Notes: generated by a model from the sequence alone, not told the origin. DNA of 64,000 bases from Cellulomonas telluris (GCF_004886325.1 NZ_QXFN01000001.1:372001-436000), one strand, 5' to 3'; positions 32,112 to 43,776 are shown, counted from the first letter of the stretch. Numbers and translations: made by a program.

Positions 32112-32141
32112 GAGGCCCTCCCCGTCCGCGGGGAGGGCCTC
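32112..32141 (+). terminator. Terminator after tRNA-Ala
   Basis: A 12-bp perfect stem, GAGGCCCTCCCC (32112-32123) with its complement at 32130-32141, with a 6-base loop. Confidence 0.8.
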
Positions 32142-32256
32142 CGTCGTTCCCGCCGCCGGTCTTCGCCCGGGTGAGGCGCGGTCGGCTCCCGTATCAGCCC
32201 CTCGCCCTCCCCCTCCTCCCTGCCGTCCGAGCACGGAGCTGACGAGGAGCGATCAC

Positions 32257-33786
32257 ATGACCGATCTGCTGGACGTCCGCACGCTGACGGGGGCGGACCC
32301 GGACGCGCGTGGCGAGAGGAACATGAAGGGGACGCAGCAGGACGTCTACTTCTTCACGTCGATCGAGGACTTCCCCGCCGGTGTCGGCGACCTGGGACTC
32401 ACCCACGACGACGCACAGGGCTTCCACGACTACGTGAAGCAGTTCAACACCCCGAACGGCTGGTACCGCGACGGCAGCGTCGGGCAGTGGATCTACGAGC
32501 AGACGTACGACAACTGGCTCGACGACGTCGGCTTCGACTCCGCGAAGGTCGTGTACCACTCCGGGCACGGGGTGATGGGCGCCGACGGCGTCTTCTCGAT
32601 CCCGGTCGGGAACGACTGGGGCGGCGACCACTGGACCAGCTCCGCCGACATGCGGCTGGGCGACGAGTACGCGCGGTACGCCTTCTGGTCGACGTGCGAG
32701 TCGCTGCGCGTGAAGGGCGGGCACACCCCGCTGCGGACCTGGGGCACGGCGAACCTGGGTCTGCGGATGATCTTCGGGTACGAGACCGTGAGCGTCGACG
32801 ACGGCAACTACGGGCGGTACTTCTTCGACGAGTGGAAGAAGGGCAAGTCGTTCAGCACCGCGTTCCTGGACGCGTCGTGGCGGATCAGCCGCCACCAGGA
32901 GCCGGCCGTCGTCGCCTGCGGCGCCACGCAGGCGGAGGCCAGCGACCGGGTGTTCAACGAGCGGTTCTTCGACGGCGCCCGCGCGAGCACCACGTGGTGG
33001 TGGTGGCGCTGGTACGACATAGCGGCGCGGCGGACGCGCACGCTCGACGTCCCGTCGCGGGCCCGGTCGGCGGCGTTCGCGCCGGCCGCGCCGCGCGACC
33101 TGGCCGCCGGCTGGCGGGACCGCTTCGGCGACGCCTCGCGGCTGGTGCTCGCCGGCGACGGCGCCCGCGAGGTCACCCTGGCCCCGCCCGCCGAGACCGA
33201 CCGGGACCTGTCCGACGACGAGGCGGTGGACGTGGCGCGGCGTGCAATCGACCGCCACGGGGTCGCCGAGCACGTCGAGCTGGCGCTCGACCACATCCGG
33301 TACGACCGGCACGCCGGCGGCACGCAGGACGAGCTCGTGGACGCCCGGGTGCGGGAGCGCACGGTCACGTTCGTCCAGCTGGTCGACGGTGTCCCCGTCG
33401 TCACGCCCGGCGGCGGCCGGGTGCAGGTCCGGGTGGACAACGAGGGCACCGTGACGGCCGTCGCCGACTCGACGCGGCCGGTCGCGGACGTGCGGGACGT
33501 CGCCGCCGTCCCGGCCGCCCCGTCCTCGGGCACGGGGAACCGCCGCGCGGGCGGCTCGGACGCGTCGAGCATCGACGAGCTGCTCGACGAGTCGCTGCAG
33601 CGCCGCCTGCGGCGGGCCGCGGCCGGTGGGCGTGTGCCGAGCGCGGTGCACGCCGTCCCGGAGTCGACCGAGGTCGGCTACGCCGTCCGCGGGGACGCCG
33701 CGGTCCTCGTCGCGCGGCGCGAGATCGAGGTCGGGTTCGGCCACGGCCTGGCCAAGCGGTACGTGCTGGAGGAGCCGATCACCTGA
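32257..33786 (+). CDS. DUF6345-like protein with a putative His/Cys peptidase-type fold
   Basis: A 509-residue protein with no signal peptide or membrane helix. The N-terminal ~290 residues resemble DUF6345. They contain VVYHSGHGVMG (His101-His104) and, after a spacing typical of caspase-like clan CD peptidases, FWSTCESL (Cys147). A tryptophan-rich run (TTWWWWRWYD) follows near residue 247. The C-terminal ~220 residues look like a separate alpha/beta region (EHVELALDHIRYDR) and contain a PAPSS-type linker. ATG 32257 has GAGGAGC upstream. I do not know its function; peptidase activity is a hypothesis from the His/Cys pattern only. Confidence 0.7.
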   Translation: MTDLLDVRTLTGADPDARGERNMKGTQQDVYFFTSIEDFPAGVGDLGLTHDDAQGFHDYVKQFNTPNGWYRDGSVGQWIYEQTYDNWLDDVGFDSAKVVYHSGHGVMGADGVFSIPVGNDWGGDHWTSSADMRLGDEYARYAFWSTCESLRVKGGHTPLRTWGTANLGLRMIFGYETVSVDDGNYGRYFFDEWKKGKSFSTAFLDASWRISRHQEPAVVACGATQAEASDRVFNERFFDGARASTTWWWWRWYDIAARRTRTLDVPSRARSAAFAPAAPRDLAAGWRDRFGDASRLVLAGDGAREVTLAPPAETDRDLSDDEAVDVARRAIDRHGVAEHVELALDHIRYDRHAGGTQDELVDARVRERTVTFVQLVDGVPVVTPGGGRVQVRVDNEGTVTAVADSTRPVADVRDVAAVPAAPSSGTGNRRAGGSDASSIDELLDESLQRRLRRAAAGGRVPSAVHAVPESTEVGYAVRGDAAVLVARREIEVGFGHGLAKRYVLEEPIT

Positions 33787-33838
33787 GGGCCGCGCAGGCG
33801 GCGGGCCGCACCCGGGATCACCGGGGGCGGTCCGCCGC

Positions 33839-34186
33839 TCACGCGTGGATGTGGGAGCGCCAGTCCGCCGGCACGCGTCCCGCCGGCCCGGGCACCGGCT
33901 GGTCGTCCGGCCGGTGCGTGGGCGGGGCGAGCGCCGGGCCGCGGGCGTAGTCCTCGGTCGCGTAGTCCCAGAACCAGTTCTCGCCGGGCTCGAAGGAGCG
34001 CACGACGGGGTGGCCGGTCGCCCGCCAGTGGGCGGTCGCGTGCTGGGCGGGGGACGTGTCGCAGCAGCCGACGTGGCCGCACGCCGCGCACCGGCGCAGG
34101 TGCACCCACCAGCCGCCGTCGGCGTCGCACTCGACGCAGCCGGGGCCGCTCGGGGGGACGGTCGGGTCGATCGGTTCGACGGTCAT
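33839..34186 (-). CDS. UBP-type zinc-finger protein
   Basis: A 115-residue protein. Candidate zinc ligands form the pattern CVEC (17, 20), CAAC (33, 36), CC (41-42) and HATAHWRATGH (49, 53, 59), characteristic of the ZnF-UBP fold best known from eukaryotic deubiquitinases. Bacterial stand-alone versions are common in actinobacteria, but their ligand is unknown. Its ATG overlaps the histidine-kinase stop, making it the last gene of a redox-signalling operon. A role in that pathway is inferred from context. Confidence 0.88.
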   Translation of the reverse strand: MTVEPIDPTVPPSGPGCVECDADGGWWVHLRRCAACGHVGCCDTSPAQHATAHWRATGHPVVRSFEPGENWFWDYATEDYARGPALAPPTHRPDDQPVPGPAGRVPADWRSHIHA

Positions 34187-35652
34187 GACGCACGCACCTC
34201 CGGGGTGTAGGGGAGCCGGACGAGGAACCGGGTGTCACCGGGCACGGACCGGACGGTGAGGTCGCCGTGGTGCTTGGTGACGACGATCCGCCACGCGATG
34301 TCGAGGCCGAGGCCGGTGCCGGACCCCACGGGCTTCGTGGTGAAGAACGGCTCGAACACGCGCCCCACCACGTCGGGCGGGATGCCGGGGCCGGTGTCCG
34401 CGACCTCGACCTCGAGCCAGTCGTCCACCCGGCGGGTGGAGACCGTCAGCGTGCCGCTGCCGTCCATGGCCTGGGCGGCGTTCTCGACCAGGTTCGTCCA
34501 GACCTGGTTCAGCTCGGCGCCGTAGGCGTGCACGGGGGGCAGGTCCCGGTCGTAGTCGCGGACCACCGTGAGCCCGTCCAGGCGACGGTCGAGCATCGTG
34601 AGCGTGGCGTCGAGGAGCTCGTGGACGTCGAGTTCCCGGTCCGGTGCCCGGCCGATCTGCGAGTACTGCTTCGCGGCGCCGACGAGCGCGGAGATGCGGG
34701 TGCTGGCGTCCTCGACGTCGTTCATGAGCTGCTCGGTCTCCAGGCCGTACGCGAGCCAGCGGACCGCCCCCTCGAGCACCGAGGGGGCGACCGCCGCGGC
34801 GACCGCGTCCAGCCAGCCCGTGTCGAGGCCCGCCGTGACGAACGTCGGCGCGAGGTCCCACGACGCGGCGACGCCGTGCGCGTCCAGCCAGTCGGCGAGC
34901 GCGTCCTCCGCGTCCGCGCGCTCCAGGGCCGTGGGTGGCGGCGGTGCGCCGGGCGCCCGCGACTTGGCGAGCGACTCCACCGCCTGCTCCTGCAGGTCGA
35001 CGAGCGTGGTGAGCGTCGACGCGTCGTACGGCCCGGACGCGATCAGCCCGAGCTTGTGCCGCATGCCCGCGACGCGCTCGCGCAGGGCCGAGGTGGCACG
35101 GCTCGCGGCCGCCGCGGGGTTGTTCAGCTCGTGCGTCAGGCCGGCCGACAGCGCGCCCAGCGCCAGCAGCCGCTCGCGCTGGTTCACCGCGAGCTGCGTG
35201 TCGCGCTGGCCCATGAACAGGCCCTCGAGCAGGTGCACGGCCATGGGGAACCAGTCGGTCATGAGCCGGCTGAAGTCCGCGGCGGGCAGCGCGTAGAAGC
35301 GGGACGACGCGAGCACGCGCATGGTCTGCGTGTACGTCTGCGGCGCGCGGTCCCCGAGGTAGGCGGCCCACGCCCCGCCGTACACCCCGCGCTGCGACGT
35401 GCGCGAGATCTCGACGTCGTCGGCGCCGACGCGCCGGTCGAGCGCCACCGACCCCTCGAGCAGGACGTAGAACCACTCCGCGGTCTCCCCCTCGGCGTAC
35501 AGGACGCCGGGCGCTCGCCGCTCCACGTGCCCGTGCGCGCACAACCACCGCAGCTGGTCGTCGTCGAGGTGCTCGAACAGGAACAGCGTCCGCAGCTCCT
35601 CGACGTCGCAGGGCTCGGCGCCCGCGGGCCGTCCGGCCGGCACCGCGCTCAC
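34183..35652 (-). CDS. Cyclic-nucleotide-binding-domain histidine kinase
   Basis: A 489-residue soluble kinase. Residues ~20-140 form a cNMP-binding (Crp-type) beta-barrel (LFEHLDDDQLRWLCAHGHVE, EWFYVLLEGSVAL). The dimerisation/phosphoacceptor box is GALSAGLTHELNNPAAA; N box QVWTNLVENAAQAM; G boxes ADTGPGIPPDVV and GSGTGLGLDIAWRI. There is no membrane segment. GTG 35652 overlaps the stop of the REC-reductase gene, so sensor and receiver are coupled. The cNMP fold could bind a nucleotide or another small molecule. Confidence 0.9.
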   Translation of the reverse strand: MSAVPAGRPAGAEPCDVEELRTLFLFEHLDDDQLRWLCAHGHVERRAPGVLYAEGETAEWFYVLLEGSVALDRRVGADDVEISRTSQRGVYGGAWAAYLGDRAPQTYTQTMRVLASSRFYALPAADFSRLMTDWFPMAVHLLEGLFMGQRDTQLAVNQRERLLALGALSAGLTHELNNPAAAASRATSALRERVAGMRHKLGLIASGPYDASTLTTLVDLQEQAVESLAKSRAPGAPPPPTALERADAEDALADWLDAHGVAASWDLAPTFVTAGLDTGWLDAVAAAVAPSVLEGAVRWLAYGLETEQLMNDVEDASTRISALVGAAKQYSQIGRAPDRELDVHELLDATLTMLDRRLDGLTVVRDYDRDLPPVHAYGAELNQVWTNLVENAAQAMDGSGTLTVSTRRVDDWLEVEVADTGPGIPPDVVGRVFEPFFTTKPVGSGTGLGLDIAWRIVVTKHHGDLTVRSVPGDTRFLVRLPYTPEVRAS

Positions 35653-37328
35653 CGCTCCGCCAGGTACCGGTGCACGAGCATGACCGCCATCGCCCCCTCG
35701 CCGACGGCGGACGCGACGCGCTTGGCGGACTCCGCCCGCACGTCCCCCGCCGCGAACACGCCCGGCACGCTCGTCTCCAGGTGGTACGGCGGCCGGTCGA
35801 GCGGCCACCCGCCCGGGGGGCGCCCGTCGACGAGCAGGTCGTGGCCGGTGCGCACGAACCCGCGCTCGTCCCGCGCGACCGTCCCGTCGAGCCACCCGGT
35901 GAAGGGCGCCGCGCCGATGAACACGAACAGGAAGGCCGCCGGCACGGACTCCTTCTCCCCCGTGCCGACGTCCTGCAGCACGAGGCCCTCCAGGTGGTCG
36001 TCGCCCACGCCCTCCACCACCGTGGTCCGCGTCCGCACCGTGATGCGGGGGTGCGCTTCGATCTGCTCGACGAGGTAGTGCGACATCGACGCGGTCAGCC
36101 CGTCGCCGCGCACGAGCAGCGTGACGGACCGGGCCTCCCGGGCGAGGAAGAGCGCCGCCTGACCGGCCGAGTTGGCGCCGCCGACCACGTGCACGTCCTG
36201 GTCGCGGCACGCCGGCGCCTCCGTGAGCGACGACCCGTAGCAGACGCCGCGCCCGACGAGGGCCGCCAGCCCGGGCCCGTCGAGCTCGCGGTAGGCGACG
36301 CCGTTCGCCAGCACGACCGCGTGCGTCGCGATCGTGCTGCCGTCGGCGAAGCGCAGGGCCCGCGCCGAGCCGTGCACCTCCAGGCCCACCGCGTCGTGCG
36401 TCATGACGATCTCCGCACCGAACCGCTGCGCCTGGCGGCGCGCGCGCTCGGTCAGCTGTGCGCCGGAGACGCCGTCCGGGAAGCCCAGGTAGTTCTCGAT
36501 CCGCGCGCTCTGCCCCGCCTGCCCGCCGGTCGCCGTCCGCTCGACCAGCGCCGTGCGCAGCCCCTCCGACGCGCCGTACAGGGCCGCGCTCAGCCCCGCG
36601 GGCCCGGCACCGACGACGACGAGGTCGTAGAAGTCCGACGCCGGCTGCACGGCCAGGCCGACGCGGGCGGCGAGGGCCGCGTCGTCGGGTGCGACGAGGA
36701 CGTCCCCGTCCCCCGTCACGACGACCGGCAGGTGCTCGCCGCCGATGCCGGCCGCTTCGAGGATGCGCCGCCCCTCGGCGGACTCGACCGGGTACCAGCG
36801 GTAGGGCACCTGGTTCCGGGCGAGGAACTCGCGCACCTGCGACGAGCGCGCCGACCAGCGGTGCCCGACCACCCGGGGCCCCGTCACGGGCGGTGGTGCC
36901 GCGGCGTGCCAGGCCTCGAGCTGCGCGTCGAGGACGGGGTAGAGCTTCTCCTCGGGCGGGTCCCACGGCTTGAGCAGGTAGTGGTCCAGGTCGACGACGT
37001 TCACCGCGTCGATCGCCGCGGCCGTGTCCGCGTACGCCGTGAGCAGGACGCGACGGGCAGCCGGGAAGAGGTCCATCGCCTCCTCGAGGAAGTCGATGCC
37101 GCTCATGCCCGGCATCCGCTGGTCGGCGAGCAGCACGGCCACCTGCTCCCCGCGCAGCTTCAGCTCGCGGCACGCGTCCAGCGCCTCCGTGCCGGACTCG
37201 GCCCGCAGGACGCGGTACCGGTCGCCGTACCGTCGCCGCAGGTCGCGCGCGACGGCGCGGGAGACGGCGGGGTCGTCGTCGACGGTGAGCAGGGCGGCGC
37301 GGGGGGCGGTGGCGGACTCAGCGGGCAC
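35649..37328 (-). CDS. Fused response regulator / thioredoxin-reductase-like flavoprotein
   Basis: A 559-residue protein. Residues 10-135 form a REC domain with phosphoacceptor Asp69 (LLADQRMPGMSG) and the conserved Lys in LLKPWDPPE. Residues ~152-215 are thioredoxin/glutaredoxin-like but lack Cys. From 235 a TrxR-type flavoprotein has FAD motif VVVGAGPAGLSAALYG and NADPH motif VHVVGGANSAGQAALF, ending VFAAGDVRAESAKR. The usual TrxR CxxC is GVCYGSSL: Cys363 remains but the second Cys is Ser. GTG 37328 has GGGAGG upstream. It probably receives phosphate from the next gene's kinase. Whether it reduces disulphides is doubtful. Confidence 0.9.
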   Translation of the reverse strand: MPAESATAPRAALLTVDDDPAVSRAVARDLRRRYGDRYRVLRAESGTEALDACRELKLRGEQVAVLLADQRMPGMSGIDFLEEAMDLFPAARRVLLTAYADTAAAIDAVNVVDLDHYLLKPWDPPEEKLYPVLDAQLEAWHAAAPPPVTGPRVVGHRWSARSSQVREFLARNQVPYRWYPVESAEGRRILEAAGIGGEHLPVVVTGDGDVLVAPDDAALAARVGLAVQPASDFYDLVVVGAGPAGLSAALYGASEGLRTALVERTATGGQAGQSARIENYLGFPDGVSGAQLTERARRQAQRFGAEIVMTHDAVGLEVHGSARALRFADGSTIATHAVVLANGVAYRELDGPGLAALVGRGVCYGSSLTEAPACRDQDVHVVGGANSAGQAALFLAREARSVTLLVRGDGLTASMSHYLVEQIEAHPRITVRTRTTVVEGVGDDHLEGLVLQDVGTGEKESVPAAFLFVFIGAAPFTGWLDGTVARDERGFVRTGHDLLVDGRPPGGWPLDRPPYHLETSVPGVFAAGDVRAESAKRVASAVGEGAMAVMLVHRYLAER

Positions 37329-37482
37329 GGGGCCTCCCGGTCTCAGAGGTGCGTCGGCGGCGCAGGCCACAGTCTGCGCCCACCGGGCGTCGCGGCACAG
37401 CCCTCGACGACGCGGGGTGCTCGCCCGAGCTCGTCCTTCCCCTCCACCACCGGTTCTGCCACCATCGCGCCGCGCGCCGCGG

Positions 37483-38172
37483 TCAGGACAGCCCGAGCTG
37501 GTCGCGCAGGGCCTCGACACCCTCCATCTCGACGTCCAGCCGCAGCTCGTCCCGCCGCGCGTCCCAGTCGGCCCGGTCCAGCACGTACAGCCGGCTCTCG
37601 ACCGGCCCGCCCTCGCGGGCCTGGTGCACGACGCCGTTCTCGCGGTAGCCGATCTTGCGGGTGACGCCCGACGAGCCCGGGTTGTCGGCGAACGCGGACG
37701 TGGTGGCGTGCTGCGCGCCCAGGCCCTCGAAGAGCAGGTGCAGGATCATCAGCCGCATCCGGGTCCCGATGCCCTGGTGGTGGTGCTCGAGGCCGAGCCA
37801 CGAACCGGTCTCGGCCGAGCGGGTGATCGCGAAGTCCTTCGCGTACATGCCCTGCGTGCCCAGCGGGACGCCGTCCCGGACGACCGCGAGCTCGATCGCC
37901 CAGTCGGCGGGCGTCGTCCGCTGGCGCAGGCCCCACTGGTACGTCATGACGCTGCGCGCGACCTGCACGGGCGTGCCGCGCGTCCAGGGCACGAGGAAGG
38001 GCATGTAGTCCGGCGGGTGCACGCCGCGGGCCGCGAGCCGCGCGAGGTCGAGGAGCATGCGGTCGTCGGGCGCGCGCAGCTCGAGGTCCCCGCTGCGCAC
38101 GCGCACCCCGAGCAACGGCCAGATCTCGGCGTCGGTCAGCGGTGCGGCTGCGTCCTGCTCGGGTGCGGTCAT
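37483..38172 (-). CDS. GNAT family N-acetyltransferase
   Basis: The 229-residue GNAT protein has an acetyl-CoA site around EHHHQGIGTRMRLM (Q/RxxGxG/A type), preceded by LGTQGMYAKDF and followed by SAFADNPGSSGVTRKIGY, as in RimJ/RimL-like enzymes that acetylate N-terminal or small-molecule amines. The substrate is unknown. ATG 38172 is used because it follows the GC-rich leader and conserved sequence begins soon after. It is transcribed in the same direction as, but apart from, the redox operon (154-base gap). Confidence 0.85.
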   Translation of the reverse strand: MTAPEQDAAAPLTDAEIWPLLGVRVRSGDLELRAPDDRMLLDLARLAARGVHPPDYMPFLVPWTRGTPVQVARSVMTYQWGLRQRTTPADWAIELAVVRDGVPLGTQGMYAKDFAITRSAETGSWLGLEHHHQGIGTRMRLMILHLLFEGLGAQHATTSAFADNPGSSGVTRKIGYRENGVVHQAREGGPVESRLYVLDRADWDARRDELRLDVEMEGVEALRDQLGLS

Positions 38173-38251
38173 CCGCGCAGGCTCCCGGTTCGCGGACCGT
38201 GGGGTCAACCGGAAACCGGCCCGCCGCGGGACGGTCCGGCCGACGACGCCA

Positions 38252-38283
38252 CGAGGGCGCCGCACGTGCGTGCGGCGCCCTCG
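38252..38283 (-). terminator. Terminator downstream of the GH9 cellulase gene
   Basis: A 14-bp perfect stem (CGAGGGCGCCGCAC with GTGCGGCGCCCTCG, 4-base loop), about 130 bases after the cellulase stop. A second GC-rich dyad occurs near 38360-38400. Confidence 0.75.
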
Positions 38284-38410
38284 CCGTGCGTCCTGACCGC
38301 CCCCGCGTCGGACGCACGCCCTCCGGCGGTGCTCACGGGCGGCACCGCAGGTGGTGGTGGTTCGGCCCCGACCCGGCGACTCGAGGTCGAGCCGGGCCGG
38401 GACCCGTCTG

Positions 38411-41167
<2,757 letters not shown>

Positions 41168-41182
41168 TCAGGGCGGGACGCA

Positions 41183-41216
41183 CACCGGCCCCGGTCCGTG
41201 CGGACCGGGGCCGGTG
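41183..41216 (-). terminator. Terminator of the DUF5324-like gene
   Basis: A perfect 16-bp stem (CACCGGCCCCGGTCCG at 41183-41198 with its complement at 41201-41216). It lies 26 bases beyond the stop at 41242. Confidence 0.85.
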
Positions 41217-41241
41217 GGTGCGCCGCGCGAGCGGCCGGGAC

Positions 41242-42213
41242 TCAGGAGCCGGACGTGCCGCGCTCGTCCTGCGGGCGGGACTCGACGACGGGGTCGGGCA
41301 CCTCGCCGGTCGTCGCGGTCTCCGCCGGGAGGCCCTCGGTGGTCGCCGGGACGTCGGTCTGCAGGCCCTCGGTCGGCTTCGTCTGGTCCGGCGCCTTCGA
41401 CGTGGAGCGACGCGTGGTCTTGCGGGCCTCCTGGACCTTCTCGGTCAGGTCCTCGGTCGCCGCCGAGACGCGCTCCGCCGCCTTCTTGGTCGCCTCGCGG
41501 CTCCTCGCGACCGCGGAGCCCGCGGCCTCACCGACGGCGTCGGCCGCGTCACCCGTGGCGGCCTGCGCCCGCGTGCGCAGGGACTCGGCCGTGGTGCTGT
41601 CGCCCGGCTCCCACGGCTCGGCCCACGGGTCGGTGGTCGAGCGCGACCGCAGCCAGGCGAACGCGGCCGCGCCGCCACCGAGCAGCAGCGCGACGAGGAA
41701 GAACCGCTTGCCCGCCGACCCCTTCTTCTCCGCCTTCGCGGCCTCCTTCGCGGCGAGCGCGGCGGCGGCCCTGGCCGCCTTCGCGGCCTTCCTCGACTGC
41801 TTGCCGGTCGCCACCGCGGCGGCCGTCGTCGCGGCCTCGACCTGGGCACCGGCCTTGACGGCGGCCTCGTTGACGGCGGCGACCACCTTGGGGATCAGCT
41901 CGCTGACGAGCTTGTCGTGCGCGGTGTCGATCGCGGGCGTCGCCCGGAGGGCGGCCCTCTCCACCTGCGGCGCCGTGGCCTTCAGGCTCTCCCGGTACAG
42001 GTGCTCCACGCGGGGCGTGAGCCACTCGGCGAGCGCCTCGATCTTGGGGGTCGTCCACTCCTTGGCGTGGCCCGCCGCGCCCGACGCCCTGGAGGCGGCG
42101 TCGAGGGCGCCGAGCCTCGCTGCGCCGGCGGCGTCCACGAGCGTCGCGCCGAGGCCCGCGGCCTGCACCTTCAGACGCTCGGCGTCCACGTCGATCTTCG
42201 GACGATGGGTCAT
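41242..42213 (-). CDS. DUF5324-like single-pass membrane protein
   Basis: A 323-residue Ala/Lys/Glu-rich protein with a helical N-terminal region (GALDAASRASGAAGHAKEWT), a Lys/Ala-rich stretch (KAAKAARAAAALAAKEAAK), one membrane helix (RFFLVALLLGGGAAAFAWLR, near residue 185), then a long helical/disordered Thr/Glu-rich tail (AAERVSAATEDLTEKVQEAR). Streptomyces has a DUF5324 gene beside the cyclophilin-rhomboid-crgA cluster, matching this position. ATG 42213 has GGGAG upstream. Function unknown. Confidence 0.7.
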   Translation of the reverse strand: MTHRPKIDVDAERLKVQAAGLGATLVDAAGAARLGALDAASRASGAAGHAKEWTTPKIEALAEWLTPRVEHLYRESLKATAPQVERAALRATPAIDTAHDKLVSELIPKVVAAVNEAAVKAGAQVEAATTAAAVATGKQSRKAAKAARAAAALAAKEAAKAEKKGSAGKRFFLVALLLGGGAAAFAWLRSRSTTDPWAEPWEPGDSTTAESLRTRAQAATGDAADAVGEAAGSAVARSREATKKAAERVSAATEDLTEKVQEARKTTRRSTSKAPDQTKPTEGLQTDVPATTEGLPAETATTGEVPDPVVESRPQDERGTSGS

Positions 42214-42359
42214 GTCCACTCCCGGACTGGTCTCGACGACGGGGCTGTGGCACCTCACTCTGCCACCGTCGTGCCTGGTCCGCCCTCTGTTCACACTCCC
42301 GGCACCGGGTGCGCACGGGGCGCCCGTGCGGCGTCGGCGGCCCGTGGAACACTGGGCAG

Positions 42360-42899
42360 ATGTTCGCGACCATCCACACGACCGCCGGTGACATCCGGGT
42401 CGAGCTCTACGAGAACCACGCGCCGCGCACCGTCGAGAACTTCGTCGGCCTGAGCACGGGCGCCATCGAGTGGACCGACCCGTCGACGGGTGCGCCCCGC
42501 ACCGACCCGCTGTACAAGGACGTCGTCTTCCACCGCGTCATCCCGGGCTTCATGATCCAGGGCGGCGACCCGCTCGGCTCCGGCCGTGGCGGCCCCGGCT
42601 ACCAGTTCGACGACGAGATCCACCCCGAGCTGACGTTCTCGGAGCCCTACCTGCTCGCCATGGCGAACGCCGGCAAGCGGATGGACCCGGTGACGGGCAA
42701 GGTCGGCGGCACCAACGGGTCGCAGTTCTTCATCTCGGTCGCGCCGACCACCTGGCTCAACGGCAAGCACACGATCTTCGGCAAGGTCGCGGACGACGCG
42801 AGCCGCCAGGTCGTCGACGCCATCGCCGCGACGCCGACCCGTCCGGGCGACCGTCCGGTGCAGGACATCACGATCACGTCGATCTCCGTGGAGGACTGA
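42360..42899 (+). CDS. ppiA: Cyclophilin-type peptidyl-prolyl cis-trans isomerase
   Basis: A 179-residue cytoplasmic cyclophilin without a signal peptide. It has VVFHRVIPGFMIQGGDPLGSG, the conserved catalytic Arg/Phe/Gln block, GTNGSQFFISVAPTTWLNGK and HTIFGKV. It catalyses proline isomerisation. ATG 42360 is followed by FATIHTTAGDIRVELYE, the normal N-terminus. Adjacent rhomboid and crgA genes are its standard actinobacterial neighbours. Confidence 0.95.
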   Translation: MFATIHTTAGDIRVELYENHAPRTVENFVGLSTGAIEWTDPSTGAPRTDPLYKDVVFHRVIPGFMIQGGDPLGSGRGGPGYQFDDEIHPELTFSEPYLLAMANAGKRMDPVTGKVGGTNGSQFFISVAPTTWLNGKHTIFGKVADDASRQVVDAIAATPTRPGDRPVQDITITSISVED

Positions 42900-42933
42900 G
42901 ATCAGCACGCTCCCCCCGGCCGGCGGCTCCCCC

Positions 42934-43776
42934 GTGGAGCCGTCGGCCGAGCAGCAGCCGCCCGTCTGCCCCCGGCACCCGGACCGCACGTCCTACGTGC
43001 GCTGCCAGCGGTGCGGTCGCCCGACGTGCCCGGAGTGCCAGCGCCCGGCAGCCGTCGGCGTGCACTGCGTGGACTGCGTCGCGGAGGCGGCGAGGAACGC
43101 GCCCCAGGCCCGCAGCGCGCTCGGCGGGCGCGCCGTGCAGGGCCGCCCGGTGGTGACGCTCACGATCATCGCCCTGTGCGTGGCGAGCTACGCGCTGCAG
43201 TGGGCGGTGCCCGGGTGGACGACCCGCTGGGCGTTCAGCCCGGCGGCCGGGGTCGTCGAGCCGTGGCGCTTCCTGACGGCCGCGTTCCTGCACTCGACCG
43301 GGCTCCTGCTGCACATCGCCTTCAACATGCTGGCGCTGTGGATGCTCGGTCCGTACCTCGAGCAGACGCTCGGCCGCCTGCGCTTCGCGACGCTGTACGT
43401 GCTGAGCGCGATCGGCGGCTCCGTCGCGGCCGTGCTGCTCGTCCCCGTGGTCGGCGGCTGGAGCACGGGTGCCGTCGGCGCGTCCGGGGCCGTGTTCGGG
43501 CTGTTCGGCGCCGTGCTCGTCGTGCTGCGCCGCCTCGGACGGGACGCGCGCGGGATCGTCGGCATCATCCTCGTCAACGTCGCCCTGAGCTTCCTGCCCG
43601 GGATCGCGTGGCAGGCGCACCTCGGCGGGCTCGTCGTCGGCGCGGCACTCGGCGCGGCGTACGCCTACGTGCCGCGGGAGCGACGTCGGCTCGTCGCCGT
43701 GCTCGCGCCGGCACTCGTCGGCGTCGCCCTGGTCGGCGCGACGCTCGCCGTGTACGGCCGCTACGGATTCGTCTGA
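42934..43776 (+). CDS. Rhomboid-family intramembrane serine protease
   Basis: A protein of about 280 residues. A Cys-rich zinc-binding N-terminus (CPRHPDRTSYVRCQRCGRPT, then CPECQ and CVDC) is followed by six or seven membrane helices. Catalytic Ser lies in GASGAVFGLFGAV (GxSG) and His in AWQAHLGGLVVGA; LHSTGLLLHIAFNML precedes. GTG 42934 has no clear ribosome-binding site. An ATC at 42901 in the same frame is 6 bases after GGAGG and would add 11 residues, so the true start is uncertain. Substrates are unknown. Confidence 0.92.
   Translation: MEPSAEQQPPVCPRHPDRTSYVRCQRCGRPTCPECQRPAAVGVHCVDCVAEAARNAPQARSALGGRAVQGRPVVTLTIIALCVASYALQWAVPGWTTRWAFSPAAGVVEPWRFLTAAFLHSTGLLLHIAFNMLALWMLGPYLEQTLGRLRFATLYVLSAIGGSVAAVLLVPVVGGWSTGAVGASGAVFGLFGAVLVVLRRLGRDARGIVGIILVNVALSFLPGIAWQAHLGGLVVGAALGAAYAYVPRERRRLVAVLAPALVGVALVGATLAVYGRYGFV

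Noticed and set aside
37329-37520. A longer N-terminus for the REC-flavoprotein fusion
   Set aside because: The added residues are low-complexity; GTG 37328 has GGGAGG and the REC domain begins within ten residues.
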